A stretch of DNA of 64,000 nucleotides. Origin: Sphingomonas guangdongensis. GTDB lineage: Bacteria; Pseudomonadota; Alphaproteobacteria; Sphingomonadales; Sphingomonadaceae. Below, in pieces: positions 17,608 to 27,114 of the stretch; within the stretch, counting starts at the first letter, position 1; every line of letters begins with the position of its first letter. The DNA is taken from positions 558,001 through 622,000 of the forward strand of contig NZ_OBMI01000003.1 of assembly GCF_900199185.1 (NCBI RefSeq). Direction: 5' to 3'. Made by a program: the position numbers and the translations under genes. The notes beneath the pieces are model-generated. The model was not told the origin of the DNA. It saw only the letters and a program-made list of their open reading frames with translations, and did not search any database.

Positions 17608-19647
17608 TCACCAAATTCGGACGCGCTCCGCGTCGCTCAGGTACAGCTTCTGCCCCGGTGCGGGCTTGAACGCCGTGTACCAGGGATCGAGATTGCGGAC
17701 CACCCAGACGCGCTGCTGCGACGGCGAGTGCGGATCGGTGAGCAACTGGTTGCGCAGCGCCGCCTCGCGGTAATTGCGCCGCCACACCTGAGCCCAGCCG
17801 AGATAGAAGCGCTGGTCGCCGGTGAAGCCGTCGATGACCGGCGCGGGCTTTCCGCCGAGCGACGCCTTATACGCGTCATGGGCGGCACTGAGTCCTGCGA
17901 GGTCGGCGGTGTTCTCGCCCAGCGTCAATCCGCCTTTCACGTGAAAGCCGGGTAGCGGCTCATAGGCGTCGTACTGCGCGACGAGCCGGTCGGTCCGCGT
18001 CTTGAAGGCAGCGACGTCGGCGGGCGTCCACCACTGTGTCAGCTTGCCGGTGATGTCGTACTTGGATCCCTGATCGTCGAAGTGGTGGCTGATCTCATGC
18101 CCGATCACCGCGCCGATCCCGCCGTAGTTGACCGCCGGGTCGGCCTTTGGATCGAAGAACGGCGGCTGGAGGATCGCAGCGGGAAAGGTGATCGCGACCA
18201 GCGTCGGGTTGGCCTGCGCGTTCACGGTCATCGGGGTCATGCCCCATTCCCAGCGGTAGACGGGCTTGCCGAGCTTGGCGCGATTGTAGTCGGTGCTCCA
18301 CTGCGCGCTGCGGACCTGATTGCCAAAGGCATCGCCCGGCCTGATCTCGAGCGCGGCATAGTCGCGCCACTTGTCGGGATAACCGATCCGCGGGGTGAAC
18401 GCGTCGAGTTTGGCGACTGCCTGGGTGCGGGTCGCTGGCGTCATCCAGTCGAGCTTGGCAACCCTCGCCTTCATGGCGGCGATCACGTTCTTGACCAGCA
18501 CATCGGCCGCGGCCTTTGTCTCCGGCGGGAAATAGCGCGCGACGTAGAGTTGGGCGATGTCGTCGGTCAGCGCGCCGGAGGTGAAGCCGACCGCGCGCTT
18601 CCAGCGCTCCTGCTGTTGCGGCGTGCCGGAGATGGCGGTGCCGAAGAAGGCGAAGCGCTCGTCATCGAAGGCCTTGGGCAGCACGGCCGCGTAGCCGTCG
18701 AGCGAGCGAAGCAGCAGCTGATCTCTCAAAACCGCGATCGGCGCCGCCCCGATCAGCGTCGCCATCCCGGTGAGCGCACTCGGCTGACGCACGATCAGAG
18801 TCTCGGTGGGAAGCTTCGAGCCGGTCAGGAAGGCCGCGAAGTCGAACCCGGGCGCGGTGCGGACCAGCTCCGCAACGCTCATCTTGTTGTAGCCCTTGTC
18901 GGCGTCGCGGCTCTGAATGCGGGTCCAGTGGACCTTGGCGATCTCGGTCTCGAACGCGACGATCGCGGCGGCACGCGCCTCCGCGTTGAGCTCACCGGCA
19001 AGCGTGAACATCTTGGCGATGTGGGCCTGATACGCCGCCTTCACCGCCGCGAGCTTCGGATCGGCGCTCAGGTAATAGTCGCGGTCAGGCATGCCGAGCC
19101 CACCCTGGCTCATGGTGACGGTGTAGTTGTTCGGGTCCTTGGCATCGGGCGAGACGCCGACGTTGAACGGCACCGACACGCCGTTGCGATCGGCCTCGGC
19201 AAGCAGGCGGATATAGGCGGCCTTGTCGCCGACCTGCTTAATGCGGTCGAGCCACGGCTTCACCGGGGCGAGGCCCTTCGCCTCAATCGCGGCGGTGTCG
19301 AGGTACGCGTTGTAGGCTGCGCCGATCTTGGACCCGAGCTTCTTCGCCTCCGCCTCGATGATGCCGCGGGTGCGCAGCTCCGACTGATCGGAGAGCGCGT
19401 TGAACATGCCGTACGACGCCTTGTCGGCCGGGATCGCCGTCCGCTCCAGCCAGCTGCCGTTCGCAAACTCGTTGAAGTCGTCGCCCGGCTGCGCGGTGCG
19501 ATCCATCCCCGCTTCGTCGAAGCCGAAGCGGCCGTACTGCGGACCAGAACGAGCGCTGATTTGCGCGGGCTCCGATTGCGCCGCGAGCATGGAGGCGCTG
19601 GCGGCGATCGCCAGCGCGGAAACGAGGCCAAGGGTCTTTAGGCGCAT
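17608..19647 (-). CDS. Secreted M13 family metallopeptidase (PepO/neprilysin-like), copy 1
   Basis: 679 residues with a signal peptide (MRLKTLGLVSALAIAASASM, cleavage near AAQ). The zinc site is GHEISHHFDDQG (HExxH near residue 515), followed by the ENTADLAG third-ligand motif and a C-terminal tail of the M13 family. It would degrade peptides in the periplasm or outside the cell. It lies directly downstream of a paralogue (19660-21696, 12-base gap) on the same strand, so the two are probably one transcript. Length is normal for the family. Confidence 0.93.
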   Translation of the reverse strand: MRLKTLGLVSALAIAASASMLAAQSEPAQISARSGPQYGRFGFDEAGMDRTAQPGDDFNEFANGSWLERTAIPADKASYGMFNALSDQSELRTRGIIEAEAKKLGSKIGAAYNAYLDTAAIEAKGLAPVKPWLDRIKQVGDKAAYIRLLAEADRNGVSVPFNVGVSPDAKDPNNYTVTMSQGGLGMPDRDYYLSADPKLAAVKAAYQAHIAKMFTLAGELNAEARAAAIVAFETEIAKVHWTRIQSRDADKGYNKMSVAELVRTAPGFDFAAFLTGSKLPTETLIVRQPSALTGMATLIGAAPIAVLRDQLLLRSLDGYAAVLPKAFDDERFAFFGTAISGTPQQQERWKRAVGFTSGALTDDIAQLYVARYFPPETKAAADVLVKNVIAAMKARVAKLDWMTPATRTQAVAKLDAFTPRIGYPDKWRDYAALEIRPGDAFGNQVRSAQWSTDYNRAKLGKPVYRWEWGMTPMTVNAQANPTLVAITFPAAILQPPFFDPKADPAVNYGGIGAVIGHEISHHFDDQGSKYDITGKLTQWWTPADVAAFKTRTDRLVAQYDAYEPLPGFHVKGGLTLGENTADLAGLSAAHDAYKASLGGKPAPVIDGFTGDQRFYLGWAQVWRRNYREAALRNQLLTDPHSPSQQRVWVVRNLDPWYTAFKPAPGQKLYLSDAERVRIW

Positions 19648-19659
19648 GAGGTCAGGTCC

Positions 19660-21696
19660 TTACCAGATACGGACGCGATCGGCGGGGGCGAGAAAGGCGG
19701 CATCGCCGGGCTTGGCACCGAAGGCCGCGTACCAGGCGTCCAGGTTGCGGACCATCGCCACGCGCTGCGGGCCCGGCGAGTGCGGATCGGAGACGAGCTG
19801 CTGACGCAGTGCGGGCTCGCGCGTCTTGGTGCGCCAGACCTGCGCCCAGCCGAGAAAGAAGCGCTGGTCGCCGGTCAGCCCATTGATCACCGGCGCGGGC
19901 CGGCCGTTCAGCGACTTCTGGTAGGCGGCATAGGCGACCGTTAGGCCGGCCAGGTCGGCGATGTTCTCGCCCAACGTCAGCGCGCCATTGACCTTCTGAC
20001 CGGGCAGCGGCTCGAACGCGCTGTACTGCGCGACCAGCTTGTCGGTGAAGGTCTTGAAGCGCTCGACATCCTGCGGCGTCCACCAGTCGGCGAGCTTGCC
20101 GGTCGGATCGAACTTGCGGCCTTGATCGTCGAAGTGGTGGCTGATCTCGTGCCCGATCACCGCGCCGATCCCGCCGTAGTTGACCGCCGGGTCGGCCTTT
20201 GGATCGAAGAAGGGAGGCTGCAGGATCGCGGCCGGAAACACGATCTCGTTCATCGGCGGGTTGGCATAGGCGTTGATCGTCATCGGCGTCATAAACCACT
20301 CGCCGCGGTCGATCGGCTTGCCGAGCTTGTTCAGGCCCCGCTTGAACTCGAACGCGTTCGCCCGCGCCACGTTACCCACCAGGTCGTCGCGCGCGACCGT
20401 CACCGACGAATAGTCGCGCCATGTGTCGGGATAGCCGATCTTGGGCGTGAAGGCCGCTAGCTTGGCCTTGGCCTTCACCTTCGTCTCCGGCGCCATCCAC
20501 TCGAGCCGGTCGAGCCGGTCCGCCATGGCTGCGGTGACATTGCGGACGAGCTGGTCGATCGCCGCCTTCGATTCCGGCGGAAAGTAGCGGGCGACATAGA
20601 CCTGTCCGACTTCTTCGCCGAGGCTGCCGCTCACCTGGGCGACCGCGCGCTTCCACCGCGGCTGCTGCTGCGGCGTGCCGGCGAGCACGGTGCCGAAGAA
20701 GGCGAAGTCCGCCTCGTCGAACGCCTTTGGGAGGTAGGATGCAGACCCCTTCAGCACCCGAAGCAGGTAATAGTCCTTCAGTACGGCGAGCGGCGCCGCG
20801 GCAAAGGCGGCCGCCTCCCCCGTGACGGCACTCGGCTGACGCACGACGTAACTCGGCTGCGGCGCCAGCCCGAGCCCCTGCTGCCACGCCGCCCAGGGGT
20901 AGCCCGGCGCCCTCGCGGTTAGGTCGGCAAAGGTCCACTTGTTGTAGGTTTTGTCCGCGTCACGGCTCTCCACGCGCGTCCAGTGGGCGGTCGCGATCGA
21001 CTTCTCGAAGCCGAACACCGCCGCCGCCCGCGCCTCTCCGTCCGGCTCACCGGCGAGCTTCAGCAGTTTGGCAAGGTAGGCCTGGTACGCGGTCCGGACG
21101 GTCGCGAACTTCGGATCGTCCTTTAGGTAGTAATCGCGGTCGGGGAGCGACAAGCCCGACTGGCTGATCCCGACGATGTAGGTGTCGGGCGCCTTCAGGT
21201 CCTGCCCGACGCCGGTGCCGATCAGGCCGCCCATCCCCAACGCCTGCTGGCGTGCAGCCTCGCGCACCAGCACGTCCTTTGTCCGGGCGGCCTTCAGCGC
21301 ATCGATCCACGGCTTGACCGGCGCGATCCCTCGCGCCTCGATCCCGGCCTCGTCCATGTAGCTGGCGTAGAAATCGCCGACCTTGCTGCCGGGCTTGGCG
21401 GCCGCTTCGGTCAGGATGGTCCGGGTCTGCTCGAGCGAGCGGTCGATCAGCTTGTGGAACATGCCGTATGACGCACGGTCGGCGGGGATCTCCGTCGTCT
21501 TGTCCCAAGTGCCGCTCGCATAGTCGTAGAAACTGGTGCCCGGCGCGACGCTGCGGTCCATGCCCGCGGTATCGAAGCCAAAGCTGCCGATCTCGGGCTT
21601 GCTCGCCGGCGCCGCCGTCGGCGCGTTTTGAGCGTAGGTGGCACTCGTAAACATGGTGCCGGCAGACAGGAAAGCGACCAGGGCGGAGAACCGCAT
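19660..21696 (-). CDS. Secreted M13 family metallopeptidase (PepO/neprilysin-like), copy 2
   Basis: 678 residues with a signal peptide ending near TSATYAQ. Zinc motif GHEISHHFDDQG and ENIADLAG are intact. It is a diverged tandem duplicate of the downstream gene, but an 89-base stretch around the zinc site (20123-20211 against 18071-18159) differs at a single base, suggesting gene conversion or strong constraint. ATG 21696 was chosen because the signal peptide begins there; the open frame continues upstream to 21780 without similarity. Confidence 0.93.
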   Translation of the reverse strand: MRFSALVAFLSAGTMFTSATYAQNAPTAAPASKPEIGSFGFDTAGMDRSVAPGTSFYDYASGTWDKTTEIPADRASYGMFHKLIDRSLEQTRTILTEAAAKPGSKVGDFYASYMDEAGIEARGIAPVKPWIDALKAARTKDVLVREAARQQALGMGGLIGTGVGQDLKAPDTYIVGISQSGLSLPDRDYYLKDDPKFATVRTAYQAYLAKLLKLAGEPDGEARAAAVFGFEKSIATAHWTRVESRDADKTYNKWTFADLTARAPGYPWAAWQQGLGLAPQPSYVVRQPSAVTGEAAAFAAAPLAVLKDYYLLRVLKGSASYLPKAFDEADFAFFGTVLAGTPQQQPRWKRAVAQVSGSLGEEVGQVYVARYFPPESKAAIDQLVRNVTAAMADRLDRLEWMAPETKVKAKAKLAAFTPKIGYPDTWRDYSSVTVARDDLVGNVARANAFEFKRGLNKLGKPIDRGEWFMTPMTINAYANPPMNEIVFPAAILQPPFFDPKADPAVNYGGIGAVIGHEISHHFDDQGRKFDPTGKLADWWTPQDVERFKTFTDKLVAQYSAFEPLPGQKVNGALTLGENIADLAGLTVAYAAYQKSLNGRPAPVINGLTGDQRFFLGWAQVWRTKTREPALRQQLVSDPHSPGPQRVAMVRNLDAWYAAFGAKPGDAAFLAPADRVRIW

Positions 21697-21801
21697 CACC
21701 GAACCTTTCGACAAGGAAGAGCGTGCCGGCCCCGATTGGGGCGGATGGTTCCTGCTTATCGTGCGGCCGTTGATCGTCAATCCGGTAAGAAACTGAACCG
21801 G

Positions 21802-22374
21802 TTACTGTGCTCCGTCGGCCACGATGCGCGCGTGGCGCCGCGCCCATTTGCGCGCGATCCAGAGCCGCCAGCCGAGCGCGGCGGCCGCGTAGCCGACGAT
21901 CGCGCCGACCACGGTCACGGTCAGCAACCCGACCGCGAGCGCCGGACCCGCCTCGGCATAAAGCCACTGAATCCAGCCCATGTTCGCCGCGACCTTGTTC
22001 GCGAGCGGCGATCCCGGCACCGCCGCATCGAGCCGCAGGAGCTTGCGCCCAACCCAATAGGCCGCGACCCACAGCGGCGGCGTGGTCAGCGGATTGGTGA
22101 TGAAGGTGGTGAGCGCAGCCGCGGGGATGTTGGCGCGCAGCGGCAGCGCGAAGACAGCCGATGCCGGGATCTGCCCCATCGGAACCAGGATGCCCGTGAC
22201 CATCCCGAGCGCGACGCCGCGCGGCACACTGCGCCGAGTGAAACGCCACAGCGCCGGGGCGAGCACCCGGTGAGCAACCGGTCGCAGCCAGCGGTTGCCC
22301 TCAAGGCTCTCGCGCGTCGGCATGTTCCGCTGAGCCCAGCGGGTCAGCCGTGCCCAGGTGCCGCGCTCAGCCAC
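21802..22374 (-). CDS. DUF2062 family membrane protein
   Basis: About 190 residues with three to four hydrophobic helices. [11 protein letters not shown] and the N-P-L-T-T-P-P-L-W loop are signatures of DUF2062, a membrane family of unknown function often annotated beside glycosyltransferases. GTG 22374 overlaps the smpB stop by a few bases, consistent with translational coupling; ATG 22323 is an alternative start. It ends 105 bases before the M13 peptidase start. Confidence 0.85.
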   Translation of the reverse strand: MAERGTWARLTRWAQRNMPTRESLEGNRWLRPVAHRVLAPALWRFTRRSVPRGVALGMVTGILVPMGQIPASAVFALPLRANIPAAALTTFITNPLTTPPLWVAAYWVGRKLLRLDAAVPGSPLANKVAANMGWIQWLYAEAGPALAVGLLTVTVVGAIVGYAAAALGWRLWIARKWARRHARIVADGAQ

Positions 22375-22849
22375 GATCGCGGAGGAGCCGTCCCTGCTCA
22401 CGCTTCCAGTCGCGTTCCTTGATGGTGTCGCGCTTGTCATGCGCCTTCTTGCCCCGTGCGAGTGCGAGCTCGACCTTGGCCCGCCCGCGGCTGTTGAAAT
22501 AAACCGACAGCGGGACGAGCGTCATGCCGTCACGCGCCACCGCGCCGTGCAGCTTGTTTATCTCGCGCTCATGAAGGAGCAATTTACGCGGGCGCTTGGG
22601 CTCGTGGTTGAAGCGGTTTCCGTGACTGAACTCAGGAATGTTCGCATTGACCAGCCAAGCCTGCTCGTCGCGCACCTCCGCATAGGCCTCCGCGATCGAG
22701 CCCTCGCCGAAGCGCAGCGACTTTACCTCGGTACCGGTCAGCGCGATGCCGGCCTCAAACGTGTCCTCGACGAAATACTCGAAGCGAGCGCGCCGATTCT
22801 CGGCAACGACCTTGGTCTTTTCAAACTGGGGAGGCTTGGGACGCGACAT
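22367..22849 (-). CDS. smpB: SsrA-binding protein SmpB
   Basis: 160 residues. Binds tmRNA (ssrA) and delivers it to stalled ribosomes for trans-translation. The beta-barrel signatures are [21 protein letters not shown], and E-A-Y-A-E-V; the C-terminal basic tail ([19 protein letters not shown]) inserts in the decoding centre. Length and motifs are normal. It is followed by DUF2062 with a slight overlap. The tmRNA gene itself is not seen in this window. Confidence 0.97.
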   Translation of the reverse strand: MSRPKPPQFEKTKVVAENRRARFEYFVEDTFEAGIALTGTEVKSLRFGEGSIAEAYAEVRDEQAWLVNANIPEFSHGNRFNHEPKRPRKLLLHEREINKLHGAVARDGMTLVPLSVYFNSRGRAKVELALARGKKAHDKRDTIKERDWKREQGRLLRDRG

Positions 22850-22921
22850 GGGAGAGGCGATGTAGGGGCAAACGTCGCGCCGCGAAAGGCGCGGCCGTCA
22901 CTCGCCTGCGTCCGACTCGTC

Positions 22922-22963
22922 AGTAAAAATGACAAAGGCCGTCGGTCCTGCGACCGACGGCCT
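22922..22963 (-). terminator. Intrinsic terminator after the small secreted protein gene
   Basis: Perfect 12-bp stem (22936-22947 with 22952-22963) and a 4-base loop; on the minus strand it is followed by TTTGTCATTTTTA, a good U-rich tail. It lies 25 bases beyond the stop of the gene at 22988-23236. Confidence 0.85.
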
Positions 22964-22987
22964 CTGCAGATAGGGTTCGGCTAGCAA

Positions 22988-23236
22988 TTAATCGCTGTCA
23001 CCATCGTCGTCGTCCACCACCTCGGTGATGCCGTACACGACCAAGCCACCGCCAAGGATGAGCAGCACGAGCGGGAGACCCGCGAGCGCCTTGCTCTTAC
23101 CCGCCTTGGTGTTGGCGCGGACCGACGCGGCGGTGTTCTTGAGCGAGAGCTTCTGCGCGGCCTCAGCAGCCAGGACCGGCTGAGCCGACACGGTTGCAAT
23201 GGCGGCCGCAGCCATCAGGGTCTTTGCAAAGGACAT
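22988..23236 (-). CDS. Small exported membrane protein with acidic tail
   Basis: 82 residues: a signal peptide (MSFAKTLMAAAAIATVSAQP, cleavage near VLA-AEA), a basic middle section, one hydrophobic helix (LAGLPLVLLILGGGLVVYGI) and a C-terminal run of Asp/Glu (VVDDDDGDSD). A GGTGGAG ribosome site precedes ATG 23236 and a strong terminator follows, so it is probably a monocistronic real gene. No family or function recognised. Confidence 0.75.
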   Translation of the reverse strand: MSFAKTLMAAAAIATVSAQPVLAAEAAQKLSLKNTAASVRANTKAGKSKALAGLPLVLLILGGGLVVYGITEVVDDDDGDSD

Positions 23237-23298
23237 TGTCGGTCTCCACCTTTTTGCTGCCACGCAACATATTCACATCCAGCATGGCCGCCAACCCA

Positions 23299-24192
23299 CT
23301 AAATGATCGATAGTTCCGAAAGACCGGTGAGTTGAAGCGCGTGGTCGACGGTCGCCCGGCTGGCCTGCGATGGCGGCGTCATCGGCAGGCGCAGGCCGGC
23401 CGGGAAGTCGGGCCGGACCTGGCTCAGCGCATATTTGACCGGCCCCGGAGAGGCGTCACTGAAGAGCGCGATGTGGAGGGGATAAAGGCGGTCGTGGATT
23501 GCCCGCGCCGTCGCGAAGTCACCGGCAGCACACGCCGCCTGGAAGTCCGCGCACAGCCGCGGCGCGACGTTTGCGGTGACGGAGATGCAGCCGCGACCCC
23601 CCGTCGCGTTGAAGGCGAGCGCCAGGTCGTCGTTACCCGACAACTGGCAGAAGTCCTCGCCCGCGCCGGCCCGATGCGCCGACACGCGGGTGATGTCTCC
23701 GGTCGCATCCTTGATCGCGACGACGCTCGCGATCTCCGTCGCCAGCCGGATCACGGTCGCGGGCTGGATGTCGGTCACCGTCCGGGTAGGCACGTTGTAG
23801 AGGACGATCGGCAGCGCAACGGCATCGGCGATCGCGCGGAAGTGGGCGACGATCCCGTCCTGGTTCGGCCGATTGTAGTAGGGCGGCACCATCAGCGCCG
23901 CGTCCGCGCCTGCATCGCGAGCGGCGCGAATGTTCTGGATCGCGACCTGCGTATCGTTGGAGCCCGCGCCCGCGATGACGGGGACGCGACCGCGCGCCTG
24001 CTCCACGCAGACCCGGACCGCGCCGAAGTGCTCGGCGAAACTGAGCGTGGCCGACTCGCCGGTCGTGCCGCACGGCACCAGCGCGCTCGACCCCTCGGCA
24101 ATCTGCCATTCAACCAAGTCGCGGTATGATTGCTCATCGAAGAAACCGTCCTTGAACGGCGTGACGAGCGCGGGGATGGAGCCGGTGAACAT
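23299..24192 (-). CDS. dapA: 4-hydroxy-tetrahydrodipicolinate synthase DapA
   Basis: 297 residues, a class I aldolase TIM barrel. Condenses pyruvate with aspartate semialdehyde in the lysine/diaminopimelate pathway. Visible: substrate-binding PCGTTGESATL (near residues 40-50), the second shell Y in VPPYYNRPNQDG and YNVPTRT, and the Schiff-base Lys in VVAIKDATGD (near residue 161). ATG 24192 is chosen because the family N-terminus MFTGSIPALVTPF begins there. It diverges from a lytic transglycosylase with a roughly 60-base shared promoter region. Confidence 0.96.
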   Translation of the reverse strand: MFTGSIPALVTPFKDGFFDEQSYRDLVEWQIAEGSSALVPCGTTGESATLSFAEHFGAVRVCVEQARGRVPVIAGAGSNDTQVAIQNIRAARDAGADAALMVPPYYNRPNQDGIVAHFRAIADAVALPIVLYNVPTRTVTDIQPATVIRLATEIASVVAIKDATGDITRVSAHRAGAGEDFCQLSGNDDLALAFNATGGRGCISVTANVAPRLCADFQAACAAGDFATARAIHDRLYPLHIALFSDASPGPVKYALSQVRPDFPAGLRLPMTPPSQASRATVDHALQLTGLSELSII

Positions 24193-24253
24193 AGCGACGA
24201 ACAGCCTTTCCCGCGCGATTTTGCGGGTGGCGGATAGGGCGAGCGAGCGTAGA

Positions 24254-26305
24254 ATGTCCAGCATGTTGGGGTGGGTCTTGAGGAGCGGCGGACTGATCGC
24301 CGGCGCGTCGGGCGTGGCGGTTGCCGCGACGATGGCGCATGCGCCGATCGCGTCGCGGGTCGCCTGGGTCGGGGCGCAGGTCGCCCCAAGCTTCACGCCC
24401 GCGCCGGTGGCGACCGCTCAGCCAGCGCAGAGCCAGCCGGTCGTAACCGATCCGCTCCTCAACACCGTCGAGCAATGGAAGCGGCTGCAGAACAGCGACA
24501 ACCTGCCTTTTGCGGAATATGCGAGCTTCCTGCTGGCGCATCCCGGCTGGCCGGGCGAGCGCAGCCGGCGCGCGGCGGCAGAGACGGTCGGCGATACCTA
24601 CCCGCCCTCGCCCGCGCTCGTCGCGCAGTTCTTTGAACGCTACCCGCCGCTGACGGCGGCCGGGCGGATCCGTCACGCCGTCGCACTTCAGCAACTGGGG
24701 CAGCCCGCCCGCGCCGCCGAGCAGGCGCGCGCCGCGTGGCGGATGGGGGTGCTGCGCTCCGCCGACGAGGCGCGCGTGCTTGCCAGCTTTCCGGCCGCGC
24801 TCACGGCAGCCGATCACGACGCACGCATCGACATGCTGTTGTGGCAGGGCGCGACCAGCGCGGCCACCCGGCAGATGGCGTTCGCGAGTGCGATCCGCCG
24901 CCCGGTTCTGGAGGCGCGACTGGCGCTCCGCACCAACGCCGCCGACGCGGCGGCGCGGAGCGCGGCGCTGGAAGCGACCGCCGCGACCGACGCAGGGTTC
25001 GTGGCCGACCGCGCCGCTTGGCTGCGTCAGAACGGCGCGAGCGCGAGCGCTCGCGCGCTGCTCGCCCGGCCGCGAACGCTGGCTGCGCCGCCCGCCGCGC
25101 CGGAAAAGTGGTTCGAGGTTCTGCTGACCAATGCTCGGGCGGCGACGGCGGATAACCAGCACCTTACCGCGTACGACATCGCGCGCCAGGTGGATGACGT
25201 TTACCCGGTCGGGACAGATATCGCGCTACGGCCGCTTGGCGAGCGCGACGATTACACCAGCCTCGTCTGGCTGGCGGGTACCACCGCGATGCAGCGGCTC
25301 GCTCGACCGCGGGACGCGATCGGGCAGTTCGATCGCTACGCGCGCGGATCACGCACACCGACCACCCAGTCGAAGGGGCTGTATTGGGCGGGCCGGGCTG
25401 CGGAAGCGGCCGGCCATGCGACGCTCGCCCGCTCCTACCTGTCCCGCGCGGCCGGGTACGGCGACCTCTACTACGGCCAGCTCGCGGCCGAACGACTTCG
25501 CCAGCCGCTGCGAGCGCCCGCCGCGGCCGCTGCCCAGCCGATCGATCCGGGTGCACGTGCCGCCTTCGGCAACCGCGAAGTGGTCCGTGCCGCTCGGCTG
25601 CTCGGGACGCTCGGCCGGCGGCAGGAGCAGGGCCTGTTCCTGCGCCAGATCGCGGCGGACGCCACGACCGCGAGCGACCATGCGCTCGCCGGTGAGCTCG
25701 CGCGGACGATCAACCGTCCCGATCTCGGTGTGCTGGTCGGCAAGAGCGCGCTAGAGAACGGCCTCAGCGACTATACCGTCGCGGGTTATCCCAGCGTTAC
25801 CGTGCCCGCAGCCGCGCAGGATAGCTGGACCATGGTCCACGCCATCGCGCGGCAGGAGAGCCAGTTTGATCGTGCCGCGGTCAGCCACGCCGGCGCGCGG
25901 GGCCTGATGCAGCTGATGCCCGGCACTGCGCGCGAGGTCGCGGGCAAGCTCGGCCTCGGTTATGACGCGTCGGCGCTGACGGTCGACACCAACTACAACA
26001 TCCAGCTGGGCTCGCATTATTTCGAGAAGATGCTGAGCCTGTACGGCAGCTACCCGCTCGCCGTCGCCGCCTACAATGCCGGGCCGGGCAACGTGAACAA
26101 GTGGCTGCGCGCGAACGGCGACCCGCGCACCCCCGGGGTCGACATGGTCGACTGGGTGGAGCGTATCCCGATCTTCGAAACCAAGAACTACGTTCAACGA
26201 GTACTCGAGAACGCGGTCGTCTATGATCTGCTCAACCCGGCACGGTCGCGCTCGCGCGCGCCGAACAATCTCAGCTGGTACCTCGGCAAGAACCAGCCCG
26301 GCTGA
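24254..26305 (+). CDS. Lytic transglycosylase (Slt-type, GH23)
   Basis: 683 residues: signal peptide-like N-terminus, a long alpha-superhelical U/L-domain like Slt70, and a C-terminal SLT domain with the catalytic Glu in AIARQESQFD, then GARGLMQLMPGTA, YNIQLGSHYF and AYNAGPGNV. It cleaves the MurNAc-GlcNAc bond of peptidoglycan in the periplasm, forming 1,6-anhydro ends. ATG 24254 is favoured over ATG 24263 by a weak GAGCGAG site. The greB start is only a few bases after the stop. Confidence 0.92.
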   Translation: MSSMLGWVLRSGGLIAGASGVAVAATMAHAPIASRVAWVGAQVAPSFTPAPVATAQPAQSQPVVTDPLLNTVEQWKRLQNSDNLPFAEYASFLLAHPGWPGERSRRAAAETVGDTYPPSPALVAQFFERYPPLTAAGRIRHAVALQQLGQPARAAEQARAAWRMGVLRSADEARVLASFPAALTAADHDARIDMLLWQGATSAATRQMAFASAIRRPVLEARLALRTNAADAAARSAALEATAATDAGFVADRAAWLRQNGASASARALLARPRTLAAPPAAPEKWFEVLLTNARAATADNQHLTAYDIARQVDDVYPVGTDIALRPLGERDDYTSLVWLAGTTAMQRLARPRDAIGQFDRYARGSRTPTTQSKGLYWAGRAAEAAGHATLARSYLSRAAGYGDLYYGQLAAERLRQPLRAPAAAAAQPIDPGARAAFGNREVVRAARLLGTLGRRQEQGLFLRQIAADATTASDHALAGELARTINRPDLGVLVGKSALENGLSDYTVAGYPSVTVPAAAQDSWTMVHAIARQESQFDRAAVSHAGARGLMQLMPGTAREVAGKLGLGYDASALTVDTNYNIQLGSHYFEKMLSLYGSYPLAVAAYNAGPGNVNKWLRANGDPRTPGVDMVDWVERIPIFETKNYVQRVLENAVVYDLLNPARSRSRAPNNLSWYLGKNQPG

Positions 26306-26311
26306 CAAGTG

Positions 26312-26794
26312 ATGGATTGCCCGAACTACATCACGCCGACTGGCTATGCCGCGTTGCGCGCCGAGTACGAGGCACTGTTCGCGACCGAGCGGCCGGCGCT
26401 AGTCGACACCATCGCCTGGGCAGCCGGGAACGGCGACCGGTCTGAGAACGGCGACTATATCTACGGTCGCAAGCGGCTGCGCGAGATCGACCGGCGGCTG
26501 GGCTGGCTATCCAAGCGGATGAAGGCCGCCAAGGTGGTCGATCCCGCGCAGCAGGCCGATCGCACCCGCGTCTGGTTCGGCGCCTGTGTCACCGTCGCCG
26601 ACAAGGACGATGTCGAACGCACGCTGACCCTGGTCGGCGACGACGAGGCGGACGCGGGCGCGGGCCGGATCGGCTGGAACGCGCCGATCGCCCGCGCGCT
26701 GCGCGGCGCGGCGATGGGTGATGTGCGGCGGGTCACGCTGCCGGCCGGTGAACGCGAATATGAGGTAATTGCCATCGTCTACCCGGCGGGCTGA
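26312..26794 (+). CDS. greB: Transcript cleavage factor GreB
   Basis: 160 residues. It rescues backtracked RNA polymerase by stimulating RNA cleavage. N-terminal coiled coil with the tip acidic residues in GDRSENGDYIYGRKRLREIDRRL, then the C-terminal FKBP-like domain (VGDDEADAG, I-G-W-N-A-P-I-A-R-A-L). ENGDYIYGK-type sequence separates GreB from GreA. GTG 26309 directly precedes ATG 26312; ATG taken. It follows the lytic transglycosylase by a few bases, so it is likely cotranscribed. Confidence 0.93.
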   Translation: MDCPNYITPTGYAALRAEYEALFATERPALVDTIAWAAGNGDRSENGDYIYGRKRLREIDRRLGWLSKRMKAAKVVDPAQQADRTRVWFGACVTVADKDDVERTLTLVGDDEADAGAGRIGWNAPIARALRGAAMGDVRRVTLPAGEREYEVIAIVYPAG

Positions 26795-26843
26795 CGGAAC
26801 GGCGGCCGCCGGCTGCCCGTTGGTGCGGTCAAGGAGACAAACC

Positions 26844-27068
26844 ATGGCCGACACCCGCACCGACACCGCCCGCGCCCACGACGACAGCGACATCATCGAT
26901 CAGGCGGTGGGCGACTCCGAACCGGACGCCGTTGCCGGCACCGCTGGCGGTGACCTCGCCCGCGACATCGGCTCCCGCGATGAGGGCGATCAGGTGAGCG
27001 AGCCCGACACCCACACCCGCGTCACCGGCGAGAACGCCCGCGACGGCGACGGTTTCGACGCCGGCTGA
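26844..27068 (+). CDS. Small acidic hypothetical protein
   Basis: 74 residues, very rich in Asp, Thr and Gly with no hydrophobic stretch, so probably disordered. An AAGGAG ribosome site at 26831-26836 sits well before ATG 26844, which supports translation. No function recognised. Confidence 0.6.
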   Translation: MADTRTDTARAHDDSDIIDQAVGDSEPDAVAGTAGGDLARDIGSRDEGDQVSEPDTHTRVTGENARDGDGFDAG

Positions 27069-27114
27069 GCAGTCGCGGGTGGCGTCGTCTTCACCGCGGC
27101 GATAGGCTCGCGCG

